This document shows, one piece after another, positions 1 to 5,801 of a stretch of 11,385 bases of DNA (the stretch's first letter is position 1; each line of letters begins with the position of its first letter). The notes under the pieces were generated by a model, which saw only the letters and a list, made by a program, of their open reading frames with translations, was not told where the DNA came from and ran no database searches. Origin of the DNA: Verrucomicrobiota bacterium (lineage in GTDB: Bacteria > Verrucomicrobiota > Verrucomicrobiia > Limisphaerales > AV2); NCBI GenBank assembly GCA_003218935.1, contig QHPA01000045.1, positions 1 to 11,385 of the forward strand. Direction: 5' to 3'. The translations under genes and the position numbers were made by a program.

Positions 1-111
1 AAGCGCGTGTCGTTGGACCACCCGACCGCCAGCAACGCGGCGGTTTTCCACCAGGCTATAGTAACGATGTTCCTTGCCGTTTTTCTTTCGCGTCGTATAG
101 CGCAAAAACAT
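1..111 (-). CDS. IS1634-type transposase, N-terminal fragment (cut by window edge)
   Basis: The minus strand reads from an ATG at 111 without a stop to the window edge, giving 37 residues beginning MFLRYTTRKKNGKEHRYYSL and continuing with VENRRVAGGRVVQRH. From memory this is the characteristic start of IS1634-type (IS4 superfamily) transposases, which normally run to roughly 500-600 residues; the DDE catalytic core would lie outside the window. No clear Shine-Dalgarno sequence precedes the ATG. The element lies just outside the tRNA-derived left repeat, so it looks like a neighbour of the island and not part of it. Whether the full gene is intact cannot be judged here. Confidence 0.75.
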   Translation of the reverse strand, partial: MFLRYTTRKKNGKEHRYYSLVENRRVAGGRVVQRHAL

Positions 112-318
112 AACGGCAATTGAGTATGCACATCGGCGCCCGCTTGGGAACGGGGTAGGTCTTCACTACAGGCGATTTTGCGCTTTTCGCTGACCAGCCT
201 GGTCAGCCCACCAACCACTCGCGTCGCAAAAAAAGTTCCACCGCAGGTCGAATCCGCCAAGTCGGGCTAGAATCTCTTGATTGATGTCCTCGATCATAAC
301 GTGATGTCGTGCTGCCTA
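112..318. other. Intergenic stretch between the transposase start and the tRNA fragment
   Basis: No convincing gene is visible. It probably contains the 5' end of the IS1634-type element, but I could not identify its terminal inverted repeat. A hairpin with 8-bp arms (GCTGACCA / TGGTCAGC, 3-nt loop) lies at 189-207. A 43-codon open frame runs on the minus strand from an ATG at 297 to a stop at 166 (begins MIEDINQEILARLGGFDLRW). It resembles nothing I recognise, so I do not call it a gene. Confidence 0.5.
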
Positions 319-348
319 GAGTGGTCGGGGCGGTGAGATTTGAACTCA
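319..348 (-). repeat. Left att-like direct repeat (tRNA 3' end)
   Basis: These 30 bp are identical, in the same orientation, to 11356-11385 at the other end of the window. On the minus strand they hold part of the T arm, the acceptor 3' strand and the CCA end of a tRNA, plus three bases beyond. Duplicated tRNA 3' ends are the usual footprint of tyrosine-recombinase integration. The right copy is cut by the window edge, so the true repeat may be longer. Confidence 0.75.
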
Positions 349-366
349 CGACCTTCTGAACCCCAT
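322..366 (-). pseudogene. tRNA 3'-half fragment, probably tRNA-Pro(GGG)
   Basis: Read on the minus strand, the segment folds as the 3' half of a tRNA. It has an anticodon loop AUGGGGU at 366-360 (U33, anticodon GGG, G37), the 3' strand of the anticodon stem at 359-355, and a five-base variable loop AGGUC. The T arm is perfect (GTGAG / CTCAC around TTCAAAT, 349-333), followed by the acceptor 3' strand CGCCCCG, discriminator A and an encoded CCA at 324-322. The bases 5' of the anticodon loop (371-367) do not pair with the stem, and no D arm or 5' acceptor strand is present, so only the 3' half remains. A GGG anticodon with G37 suggests proline. The fragment is best read as the att copy left by island integration, with recombination near the anticodon loop. 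Confidence 0.7.
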
Positions 367-439
367 TTGCAATTTTCTCTCAAATTTTCTAAAAAATCAG
401 CAAATGTGACCAACCGCAACACCAGGCCACGACCAGCTA

Positions 440-458
440 CGTATCCAAAAACGTATCC
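440..458. repeat. Two CGTATCC motifs, possible integrase arm-type sites
   Basis: CGTATCC occurs at 440-446 and 452-458, 12 bp apart in the same orientation, about 90 bp inside the left tRNA-derived repeat. Three further copies lie inside the right repeat (11288-11319). Short, same-orientation repeats near both ends of a tRNA-integrated element are what arm-type binding sites of tyrosine integrases look like. That role is inference. Confidence 0.4.
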
Positions 459-484
459 CGCGAAAGCAAGGGAGGCGACGGGTG

Positions 485-596
485 ATGGTGACCCGAACGG
501 TGGATCAAACAATTTCAAGTTTGCGCCGCAAACTCGGAGATGACGCCGAAAGCCCGCGTTAAATTGATCACCGTTTATGGTGTCGGCTACACGCTC
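485..596 (+). pseudogene. OmpR-type response regulator, C-terminal winged-helix relic (frameshifted)
   Basis: From 485 the plus strand reads MVTRTVDQTISSLRRKLGDD followed by AESPR, the recognition-helix region of an OmpR/PhoB-type winged-helix DNA-binding domain. It then hits TAA at 560-562. Skipping one base (T560) restores the expected hairpin of the same domain, KLITVYGVGYTL, at 561-596, after which homology ends. The receiver domain and the first part of the DNA-binding domain are absent. The piece is therefore a dead fragment with a +1 frameshift, lying just inside the left end of the island. The family call rests on the order RTVD..IS.LRRKLGD...PR.I.TV.GVGY, which I recognise by eye. 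Confidence 0.7.
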
Positions 597-673
597 GGTG
601 CTTTCACGTCCTACGCTCCGGAATCTCGCAAGACAGCGCGCGCGCTCCGACAGCGGTTTCGGTCACGCCGTGT

Positions 674-1387
674 CTAGAGGTCCCGAATTCTTGCGTTGCG
701 GAACTTCACGAATCCGGCAAAGCCCCTAGCCTCGCCGCCATGCGGCCATTGAAAGCCGATTGGACCCGCTTCTTTCCACGCCGCCTCCGACGGGTCCGCC
801 GGGTTGTCGGTGACGTCGCAAATCTTCGTCCCGTTCAGGGTGACCTGGAGACGCGGGCCCTTGAAGGAGATCTGGACATGGTTCCAATCTTTCTTCTTGC
901 GGAGATCAGGGAACTTCTCGTCGCCCGTGTCGAGCCAGAGGACGTTTCCTCTGATGGCTTTGGGATGCACACGGTGGACGACGACGCCAACGAACTCTCC
1001 CGCCTCGCGACGCCCGAAGTTCACCTGATAGCCGGTCCGCAGATACACGCCGCTGTTGTAGGTACATGTGGTACACGAGCCGTCCGGGGCGGCAGGCTGC
1101 TCGGCAAGCATGAAGTCGACCTCCAGCTCGAAGTCTTTGAATCGCGCTAGCGAAACGAGACCCCCACCTTTCTGACCCGGTCCTGCCCGTCCGCCAACGA
1201 TGATGCCGTCCTCTATTTTCCAACCGGCCTCGGCGGGGCTCAGGGAAGGACCGTCGCCGCGCGCTGGGACGGTCCAGCCGGTGAAGTCCTTGCCATTGAA
1301 GAGCGGCTTCCACGGCTCGGCCGATTGCAGCGACGCCAGGAGCACGAAACAAAGCAGCGTGACGATGCCAAAAGAAATGCCTTTCAT
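674..1387 (-). CDS. Exported DUF1080 (3-keto-disaccharide hydrolase-like) protein
   Basis: The 237-residue product starts at 1387, chosen because GGAGGA lies 5 nt upstream of that ATG and an N-terminal signal peptide follows (MKGISFGIVTLLCFVLLASL, cleavage near QSA). The reading frame stays open upstream, but that part looks non-coding. After the signal come the DUF1080 hallmarks: PLFNGKDFTGW at about 28-38, WKIEDGIIVGG at 56-66, NSGVYLR at 111-117 and GPIGFQ at 208-213. The fold is a concanavalin-like beta-sandwich. Some members hydrolyse 3-keto-glycosides, but most, including this one, have no assigned substrate. The protein should be periplasmic or outer-membrane associated. It lies 74 bp downstream of the GH16 gene on the same strand and may be co-transcribed with it. 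Confidence 0.85.
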   Translation of the reverse strand: MKGISFGIVTLLCFVLLASLQSAEPWKPLFNGKDFTGWTVPARGDGPSLSPAEAGWKIEDGIIVGGRAGPGQKGGGLVSLARFKDFELEVDFMLAEQPAAPDGSCTTCTYNSGVYLRTGYQVNFGRREAGEFVGVVVHRVHPKAIRGNVLWLDTGDEKFPDLRKKKDWNHVQISFKGPRLQVTLNGTKICDVTDNPADPSEAAWKEAGPIGFQWPHGGEARGFAGFVKFRNARIRDL

Positions 1388-1461
1388 CGGAATCCTCCCA
1401 CCCTGGAATTCCGAAGACGTAGAGCGCGGTACTGATAGGAATTTGGTTTTTGCTGTGCGGT

Positions 1462-2235
1462 TCATTTTGGAGCATCAACTGTTGTTGATAGGAGTTTGCT
1501 TGGCGGTGCTTTGTATTCGCTGGAGAAGCAGACCCAGTCCACCAGCATCACGGCGTCTTCCGTTGGCGCCTTCCCTCCCCACGTCGGAATATTGCTGCTC
1601 CAATGGTTGAGCAGGATGCGCGATGCGCGATCGGGAACTTGGTTCGTCAGCGTGGCGTACTGCTTGCCATCGACGTAGTACTCAACACGATTCGTGTACC
1701 AGTCGAATCGATATTCGTGGAACGCCGCGCTCGGATCGAACGGCATGTTCGATGTGGCCTGATCGACGCCGGTTCGAATGTGATGCAACGTGAAATGAGC
1801 CTTTCGCGGGTCACGCGTCAGAAACTCCACGTCGATCTCATTGAGCGGCTTGCCGAGGTAGGTGAACCAACCGACTACCGCACCAGGGACGCTGCTCATC
1901 TTGATTGAGGCGCGATACGTCCCATAAAAGAAGTCATTCCGCCGTGAAGCGATCTCGGCGCTGACGGGTTTCGTTCCTGGGACTGATGCACTCAACTTCA
2001 ACGCGAGTACGCCGTCCTTCACCGTGACGTTGGAAGGGGAGTGCGCCCGGGTGGCGTTCTCCCATGCCGACGCTGTCCACGCCGTGGTCTCAAGCTCATG
2101 CGCGGAATCGAAGGTCTGCAAGAACTCCGGTACGATCGGTGTCGCGGTTTGACCTTGAGTCGAAACCGCCTGCGCAGGCGCGCACGCGACGAGCGCCAAC
2201 GTTACGACGGCCTGGCACAACAGGACCCGTTTCAT
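1462..2235 (-). CDS. Glycoside hydrolase family 16 lipoprotein
   Basis: The 257-residue product starts at 2235 (MKRVLLCQAVVTLALVACAP); AAGG lies about 6-9 nt upstream. The open frame continues much further upstream, but that part overlaps vsr and lacks protein character. LVAC at 15-18 is a lipobox, predicting lipidation at Cys18 and a membrane anchor. The catalytic signature of GH16, E-I-D-V-E, is complete: Glu133, Asp135 and Glu137 within NEIDVEF. It is preceded by the strand YGTYRASIKM (104-113) and followed by HHIRTG and FHEYRFDWYTNRVEYYVDGK (172-191), all typical of the jelly-roll fold. GH16 enzymes cleave beta-1,3/1,4-glucans, agar, carrageenan or xyloglucan; the substrate cannot be told from this sequence. 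DUF1080 follows on the same strand. Confidence 0.88.
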   Translation of the reverse strand: MKRVLLCQAVVTLALVACAPAQAVSTQGQTATPIVPEFLQTFDSAHELETTAWTASAWENATRAHSPSNVTVKDGVLALKLSASVPGTKPVSAEIASRRNDFFYGTYRASIKMSSVPGAVVGWFTYLGKPLNEIDVEFLTRDPRKAHFTLHHIRTGVDQATSNMPFDPSAAFHEYRFDWYTNRVEYYVDGKQYATLTNQVPDRASRILLNHWSSNIPTWGGKAPTEDAVMLVDWVCFSSEYKAPPSKLLSTTVDAPK

Positions 2236-2265
2236 GATTGCCTTCCGCCGCCGCGCCACGGAATG

Positions 2266-2341
2266 GGGCCGCGTAGTAGTACAATTTTGAAAGTTGTGCA
2301 ATTCAATTCCTGTGAGTTTAACAGTTACGTGGCGCGTGTGA
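2266..2341 (-). repeat. Left copy of an imperfect inverted repeat flanking the restriction-modification cassette
   Basis: Read on the minus strand this segment aligns with plus-strand 5686-5750. Shared blocks, in order, are ACGCGCCACG, TGTTRAACT, a TTGAATTGCAC core and a final ACYACTAC. By eye roughly three quarters of the positions match over about 65 bp. The two copies face each other in inverted orientation and enclose the DUF433-methyltransferase-endonuclease-vsr genes. Part of this copy forms the GH16 upstream region. End positions are approximate. Confidence 0.5.
2278..2306 (-). promoter_or_regulatory. Candidate sigma70-type promoter for the GH16 gene
   Basis: On the minus strand TTGAAT (2306-2301) and TGTACT (2283-2278) are separated by exactly 17 bp, each matching four or five of six consensus positions. 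This would leave a leader of roughly 35-40 nt before the GH16 start at 2235. The -35-like hexamer lies in the inverted-repeat core; the -10-like hexamer is not conserved in the other repeat copy. Prediction by eye only. Confidence 0.3.
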
Positions 2342-2438
2342 ACCAATTTCAGAATCCGTGTCAGTTCGACCGGGGCGTGTGTTTCGGCTCCTGTCCGATG
2401 AACCGTGGCAAAGATTCCGTTCTTTCGACTCTTTCCGG

Positions 2439-2894
2439 TTAGCCAGCAAATCGTTGTCGCTTGTGAGAACCGGTTCCGTTCCGTTTCATTAATGCAGCGG
2501 CGAGTCGGCGCAGCGTCGCAGCTTGCCGCTTTCGGGTAAGAGCACACTCCCACACTCGCAACACTGCCCAGCCGCGTGTGCGCAACTCGCGGTTGATGGC
2601 GCGGTCGCGCGCTTTGTTGCGTGCAAGTTTCGCAACCCAATACCGCTGATTCGACCGGGGCGTGTGCCCGTGACACCGGCAGCCGTGCCAGAAACAACCA
2701 TCAACAAACACAGCAACTCTCGCCGAACGGAATACGAAATCTGGTTTGCCGGGGAGGTTTGTACCGCGCCGCCAGTCCGTGATGCGATGATCGCGCAGTA
2801 GCGCGATCATCCGTAACTCCGTATCTCGGTTGCCGTGCGAGCGAATGCGCGACATCACCTCGCTGCGTTTGGCGGCAGTGAAAACGTCAGCCAT
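2439..2894 (-). CDS. vsr: Vsr-family very-short-patch T:G mismatch endonuclease
   Basis: The 151-residue product starts at 2894 (MADVFTAAKRSEVMSRIRSH); the family begins this way, so upstream in-frame sequence is excluded. Vsr nicks DNA 5' of a thymine mispaired with guanine, the product of 5-methylcytosine deamination. The family core is intact: MSRIRSHGNRDTE (14-26), GKPDFVF with catalytic Asp52, VFVDGCFWHGCRCHG (62-76) with His70, NQRYW, KL.RN..RD and GWAVLRVWECAL (109-119). Aligned from memory with E. coli Vsr, the zinc ligands are Cys67, Cys72 (His in E. coli), Cys74 and Cys117. The start overlaps the end of the endonuclease gene by 8 bp, implying translational coupling. It is the last gene of the cassette and belongs functionally with the C5-methyltransferase upstream. 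Confidence 0.92.
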   Translation of the reverse strand: MADVFTAAKRSEVMSRIRSHGNRDTELRMIALLRDHRITDWRRGTNLPGKPDFVFRSARVAVFVDGCFWHGCRCHGHTPRSNQRYWVAKLARNKARDRAINRELRTRGWAVLRVWECALTRKRQAATLRRLAAALMKRNGTGSHKRQRFAG

Positions 2895-3804
2895 GTGTGC
2901 CGAGTCCTGCAAGCCACTGCGAGAGACTAATGAGCCGGCCTTGCTGAACCTGCTGGCGCACACGCTGCATGGAGGAATCAGCTGCACGCTTGGCTTGCTC
3001 GGCATTTTGCACCGCCGCCGGTGGCGGGCCGTAAGCCGCGAGCACTCCATCGGTGTTGATGTGGACGACCTGTTTGAAAATAAAGTTGTTCGCTTCGCGT
3101 CGGTCACAGACTGCATTCAATCGCGCAGGATCAAACTCGTTTGTGATGAGGTAATGGTCGAAACCGCGCTGGTCGCGGTCGAAACGTACGTATTCTTTGA
3201 AGTCGTCCCAAAGTTGGTCTTCACGGTCGGCGCGGATTGACCATTTCACGTTCACGAGCGCTGGACGTGTCCACTGTGGATTCTCGACAATCACGTCCAC
3301 CTTCGTCGCCTTGTCTTTGGCACCGAGCGGATGGAAACCTGCAACGTCCGCAATGCTGATGCGCGTCCGCGCTTGAATGCCAGCAACACACGCCGCCTTG
3401 ACGACGGCAGCTAGCACGTCCTCGAAGCCTTCACCGAGAAGGTTCTTTCGTTTGTTCTCCTGCTTCCAATATTCGCGCAAGCGTTCCGCCACCGTGTCGA
3501 AAACGTGCTCCGGAGGTTGCGTAGAGAAATATGGTTTCAGCGCATCGCCGATGATGCGTTCAATTTCCGGGTCTGCACCGGGAAGCGGAAAATCCTGCCC
3601 CGCATAAACGGCACGCTGACGCTCGCTATTCTCTTTCTGCGTCCGCTGTTCGCGCGCAAGTGCCTTGAGGTATCCGTCCAACGCTTTCTGAAACAGCCAG
3701 TCGAGTTGCTTGCCGACTTCGAGCGGCGTGGATTGGAACTCTCCGGCGAGCCAATGATGAAAGGCGAGAGAACGCGCATACCATGACCATACACACGCGC
3801 CCAT
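2887..3804 (-). CDS. Type II restriction endonuclease with KWSIRADR motif; 5' end apparently disrupted
   Basis: The open frame encodes 305 residues from the first ATG. The core has a PD-(D/E)XK-like arrangement: GEGFEDVL (124-131), then VDVIVEN with Asp170, and 17 residues on VNVKWSIRADREDQ with Lys187. The K-W-x-I-R-x-D-R string recalls the active-site strand of the NgoMIV/Cfr10I group of type II enzymes, where the second acid is displaced. Position between a C5-methyltransferase and vsr supports a restriction role; specificity cannot be read. The ATG at 3804 lacks a Shine-Dalgarno sequence. A different frame, in phase with the methyltransferase and open from 3929 (TTG) onward, looks protein-like up to about 3790 (FGEQNRKRLIGGYFKEKGMP then DTASAWARVY). 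The N-terminus therefore seems to cross a frameshift or deletion, and the gene may be inactive. Confidence 0.7.
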   Translation of the reverse strand: MGACVWSWYARSLAFHHWLAGEFQSTPLEVGKQLDWLFQKALDGYLKALAREQRTQKENSERQRAVYAGQDFPLPGADPEIERIIGDALKPYFSTQPPEHVFDTVAERLREYWKQENKRKNLLGEGFEDVLAAVVKAACVAGIQARTRISIADVAGFHPLGAKDKATKVDVIVENPQWTRPALVNVKWSIRADREDQLWDDFKEYVRFDRDQRGFDHYLITNEFDPARLNAVCDRREANNFIFKQVVHINTDGVLAAYGPPPAAVQNAEQAKRAADSSMQRVRQQVQQGRLISLSQWLAGLGTHG

Positions 3805-3929
3805 GCGGACGCAGTGTCGGGCATGCCCTTCTCCTTGAAATATCCGCCGATGAGTCGCTTGCGGTTTTGCTCTCCGAATGGCGTGCCGTGGCTCGCCTCG
3901 ACCCGTGATGATTGCGCGTCAGTTTCCAA
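3790..3929 (-). pseudogene. Probable out-of-frame 5' segment of the restriction endonuclease gene
   Basis: Downstream of the methyltransferase stop (3941-3939) the minus strand is open in the same frame from a TTG at 3929. It encodes about 45 plausible residues, among them GEQNRKRLIGGYFKEKGMPD and TASAWARVYGH. The alternative frame over the same bases is arginine-rich and looks non-coding. The endonuclease frame continues from WYARSLAFHHWLAGEF at about 3783. I read the two as parts of one gene separated by an indel or a larger deletion near 3785-3795. An internal ATG at about 3825 in this frame is preceded by GGAGAAGG but sits too close to it for a normal ribosome binding site. Inference from reading-frame quality only. 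Confidence 0.45.
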
Positions 3930-3938
3930 AGCGAAAAA

Positions 3939-5381
3939 TCACGCGATAACAACGTTCGCGTCCAACTGTGGTGCGAGCAATTGCATGAAAGATTGCGCCA
4001 CTCCACACGCGAGCAGAGGGGGCACCGCGTTTCCAACTTGGCGGTAACGCGAGTGAGCCGGCCCGCCATCAATCCGTCCGGGCAGCATCCTCTTGCGCGG
4101 GTCAGTCGTGAAAACAAAGCGGTCTGGGAAAGACTGGATGCGTGCAAACTCACGCACCGAAAGAGCACGGTTCACTGAGTAGTGATAAGCGGAATCGGCC
4201 TTTGTGTTCAGCGTCCACGCCCACATTCCCGGATGCAGCTTGCGATACGCGTAAAAGTGACGGCGCGACAATCGACCGGTGCCATTGTCCTGTCCCCATC
4301 TCTGGCCGGTGAGATAGCGTCCAAGCAATTCTTCCGTCAGATCCCGGTGATTGCCACCTTGCGGGATGCTTCGCAACCGCAACGCCGTGTCGGCGTTAAT
4401 GCGCGGTACTTGCGTGTTGTGAATGTGGGTTCCCGCATCACGGCGCATAAAAGCTTGGTAGGCAGATTCCGGCGTAGGCAACTCAGCGTAAGGCCAAGAG
4501 TCTCGGCGGTTGCCCAGCGGCAGGCCGCGCAAATCTGAAATCGCCTGTGCCACTGTCACGATGCGGAGGCTGCGGGGGTCTTCTAAAACAGCAGCAAGCT
4601 CCTTGGACCAAAGCGGTGAGAGAAACTCGACTTCGTAACAAGCACGCCCGTCCCCGTTCCGCCGCGCAAGCGCGAGCGCCGATGTCGCTCCGCTACCTTG
4701 CAAGACCGGTGGTTCGATATTGATGCGGCGATGACAGCCTAGAAAAAACAGCCGCTTGCGGGTCTGGGGCACGCCAAAATCTGCCGCATCTACAATCTGC
4801 GAGCGCACGACGTATTCGTTGTCGAGGGACAAGTCTTCCGCGATTTGCTCGCGAACACCCATCTGCTCCATGCCCGTGACGTTCTCCATCACGAACGCGC
4901 GCGGCTTCGTTTCGCTGACGATGCGAACGAACTCGCGGTACAGCGAATTGCGCGGGTCTTCAATCAAGCGGGAGTGATTCCGAACTTGCGAGAATGCCTG
5001 ACACGGGGGGCCGCCCACCACGATGTCCGCCCGGCGAGCAAGCTCTGCCGCTCGTTCCCGCACCGCCGACTTGCGAATGTCTCCACAGATTGCGGTCCCT
5101 TTCGGGAAGTTTAGTGCGTACGTCGCAATCGCGTCGGGGTCAATGTCAGTTCCCCCAAGAGGACGGAAACCAGCGAGTCGAAAACCTTCGGAGATTCCAC
5201 CCGCTCCGCAAAACAGGTCGAGAACAGTGAGTTCCCGGCCCTTATGATTTACGCGATACTCTACTGGGTCTTCGCGGAGCAGGAACGAGTTGTCCGCCAC
5301 GCTTACGGGCGACTTCGTCATCTTTCGTCGCTTAGCTCGATAGAGGGCGCCAGACTTTTTCGGCTCCGGTTTCTTTTTCAT
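3939..5381 (-). CDS. DNA (cytosine-5)-methyltransferase
   Basis: The 480-residue protein transfers a methyl group from S-adenosylmethionine to C5 of cytosine in a DNA target. The ordered C5-MTase motifs are complete: I DLFCGAGG (55-62), IV GGPPCQAFS (123-131) with nucleophile Cys127, VI ENV (166-168), VIII QTRKRLFF (206-213), IX RALSVREFARIQSFPD (405-420) and X YRQVGNAVPP (446-455). The long segment between VIII and IX (about 190 residues) is the target-recognition domain, and the target sequence cannot be inferred. The ATG at 5381 follows the DUF433 stop with no gap (TGAATG), implying coupled translation. Met21 (MTKSPVS) is an alternative start, as the first 20 residues are lysine-rich. The gene is followed by the restriction endonuclease and vsr. 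All catalytic motifs look intact. Confidence 0.93.
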   Translation of the reverse strand: MKKKPEPKKSGALYRAKRRKMTKSPVSVADNSFLLREDPVEYRVNHKGRELTVLDLFCGAGGISEGFRLAGFRPLGGTDIDPDAIATYALNFPKGTAICGDIRKSAVRERAAELARRADIVVGGPPCQAFSQVRNHSRLIEDPRNSLYREFVRIVSETKPRAFVMENVTGMEQMGVREQIAEDLSLDNEYVVRSQIVDAADFGVPQTRKRLFFLGCHRRINIEPPVLQGSGATSALALARRNGDGRACYEVEFLSPLWSKELAAVLEDPRSLRIVTVAQAISDLRGLPLGNRRDSWPYAELPTPESAYQAFMRRDAGTHIHNTQVPRINADTALRLRSIPQGGNHRDLTEELLGRYLTGQRWGQDNGTGRLSRRHFYAYRKLHPGMWAWTLNTKADSAYHYSVNRALSVREFARIQSFPDRFVFTTDPRKRMLPGRIDGGPAHSRYRQVGNAVPPLLACGVAQSFMQLLAPQLDANVVIA

Positions 5382-5594
5382 TCAGATGACGGCCAGAAGC
5401 TCAGCCTTGCAGTGCTCCAACACGGCGACGGCATCCTCGCGGCGCACCGTGGGAAAGCATTCCAGAAATTTATCGAGCGACATGTCGTCTTCCAAATACT
5501 CAAACAACGATTGCACCGGCACGCGCGTCCCGCGAAACACCGGCGCGCCGCCCATGATTTCCGGGTCCACTTCGATGGGCATGGTCGTTTTCAT
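5382..5594 (-). CDS. DUF433 (VapB-like) small protein, first gene of the R-M operon
   Basis: Seventy residues from the ATG at 5594. The sequence MPIEVDPEIMGGAPVFRGTR (5-24) followed by VPVQSLFEYLEDDMSLDKFL is classic DUF433: the 'GGxPVFRGTRVPV' strand-turn, then a helix-turn-helix-like part ending LEHCKAELLAVI. DUF433 proteins are usually antitoxins paired with a DUF5615 PIN-like toxin. No such toxin is next to it; instead its stop abuts the start of the C5-methyltransferase. It could be an orphan antitoxin or a DNA-binding regulator recruited to the operon, and neither is shown by the sequence. Met5 (5582) is an alternative start. No strong Shine-Dalgarno sequence is visible; the candidate promoter would place the transcript start almost at the ATG. 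Confidence 0.8.
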   Translation of the reverse strand: MKTTMPIEVDPEIMGGAPVFRGTRVPVQSLFEYLEDDMSLDKFLECFPTVRREDAVAVLEHCKAELLAVI

Positions 5595-5603
5595 GCTGGA
5601 AGG

Positions 5604-5632
5604 ATAATTCGCGTTCCGCCGCTCCGCATCAA
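5604..5632 (-). promoter_or_regulatory. Weak candidate promoter of the DUF433-methyltransferase operon
   Basis: On the minus strand TTGATG (5632-5627) and AATTAT (5609-5604) are spaced by 17 bp. Each matches about four of six sigma70 consensus positions. The -10-like hexamer ends 9 bp before the DUF433 ATG, so the message would be nearly leaderless. Prediction by eye; similar pairs arise by chance. Confidence 0.25.
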
Positions 5633-5685
5633 CTCGTTTTGTTCTGGCTGGCGGGGTCGCCAACCGGATCGGGCCTTGTCTGTCA

Positions 5686-5750
5686 CGCGCCACGGAGTTG
5701 TTGAACTTCACCGGAGTTGAATTGCACGAACATTTTCCAAGCGGCACCAC
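5686..5750 (+). repeat. Right copy of the inverted repeat flanking the restriction-modification cassette
   Basis: Plus-strand counterpart of the minus-strand segment at 2266-2341, with the shared core TTGAATTGCAC plus matching flanks (ACGCGCCACG before, ACYACTAC after). It lies upstream of DUF433 and about 50 bp beyond the end of the isomerase-like gene. It has no convincing reading frame. Confidence 0.5.
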
Positions 5751-5801
5751 TACCAATTATTCTGGCCGTCTGGCATGACGTCGTACAACGTCGAATGAGC
5801 A

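Noticed and set aside
189..207. Hairpin with 8-bp arms near the left end
   Set aside because: No T-run and no associated gene end; may belong to the IS end but cannot be assigned.
166..297. 43-codon minus-strand frame beginning MIEDINQEILARLGG
   Set aside because: Plausible amino-acid composition but no ribosome binding site, no recognisable family and a position between an IS end and an att scar.
340..543. Plus-strand open frame (67 codons) starting inside the tRNA fragment
   Set aside because: It is antisense tRNA sequence followed by the CGTATCC repeats and the response-regulator relic in a wrong frame; no family resemblance.
740..1610. Long plus-strand open frames opposite the DUF1080 gene
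   Set aside because: Antisense shadows of a high-GC gene whose minus-strand product has clear family motifs and a ribosome binding site.
2236..2697. N-terminal extension of the GH16 frame
   Set aside because: It overlaps the clearly coding vsr gene in another frame; the signal peptide with lipobox begins at 2235.
5244..5720. Plus-strand open frame opposite DUF433 and the methyltransferase start
   Set aside because: Shadow frame; both minus-strand genes have strong family motifs.
5777..5792. 16-bp near-palindrome (GACGT...ACGTC) 10 bp downstream of the isomerase-like gene
   Set aside because: Considered as a terminator, but no T-run follows on the minus strand and one central pair is mismatched.
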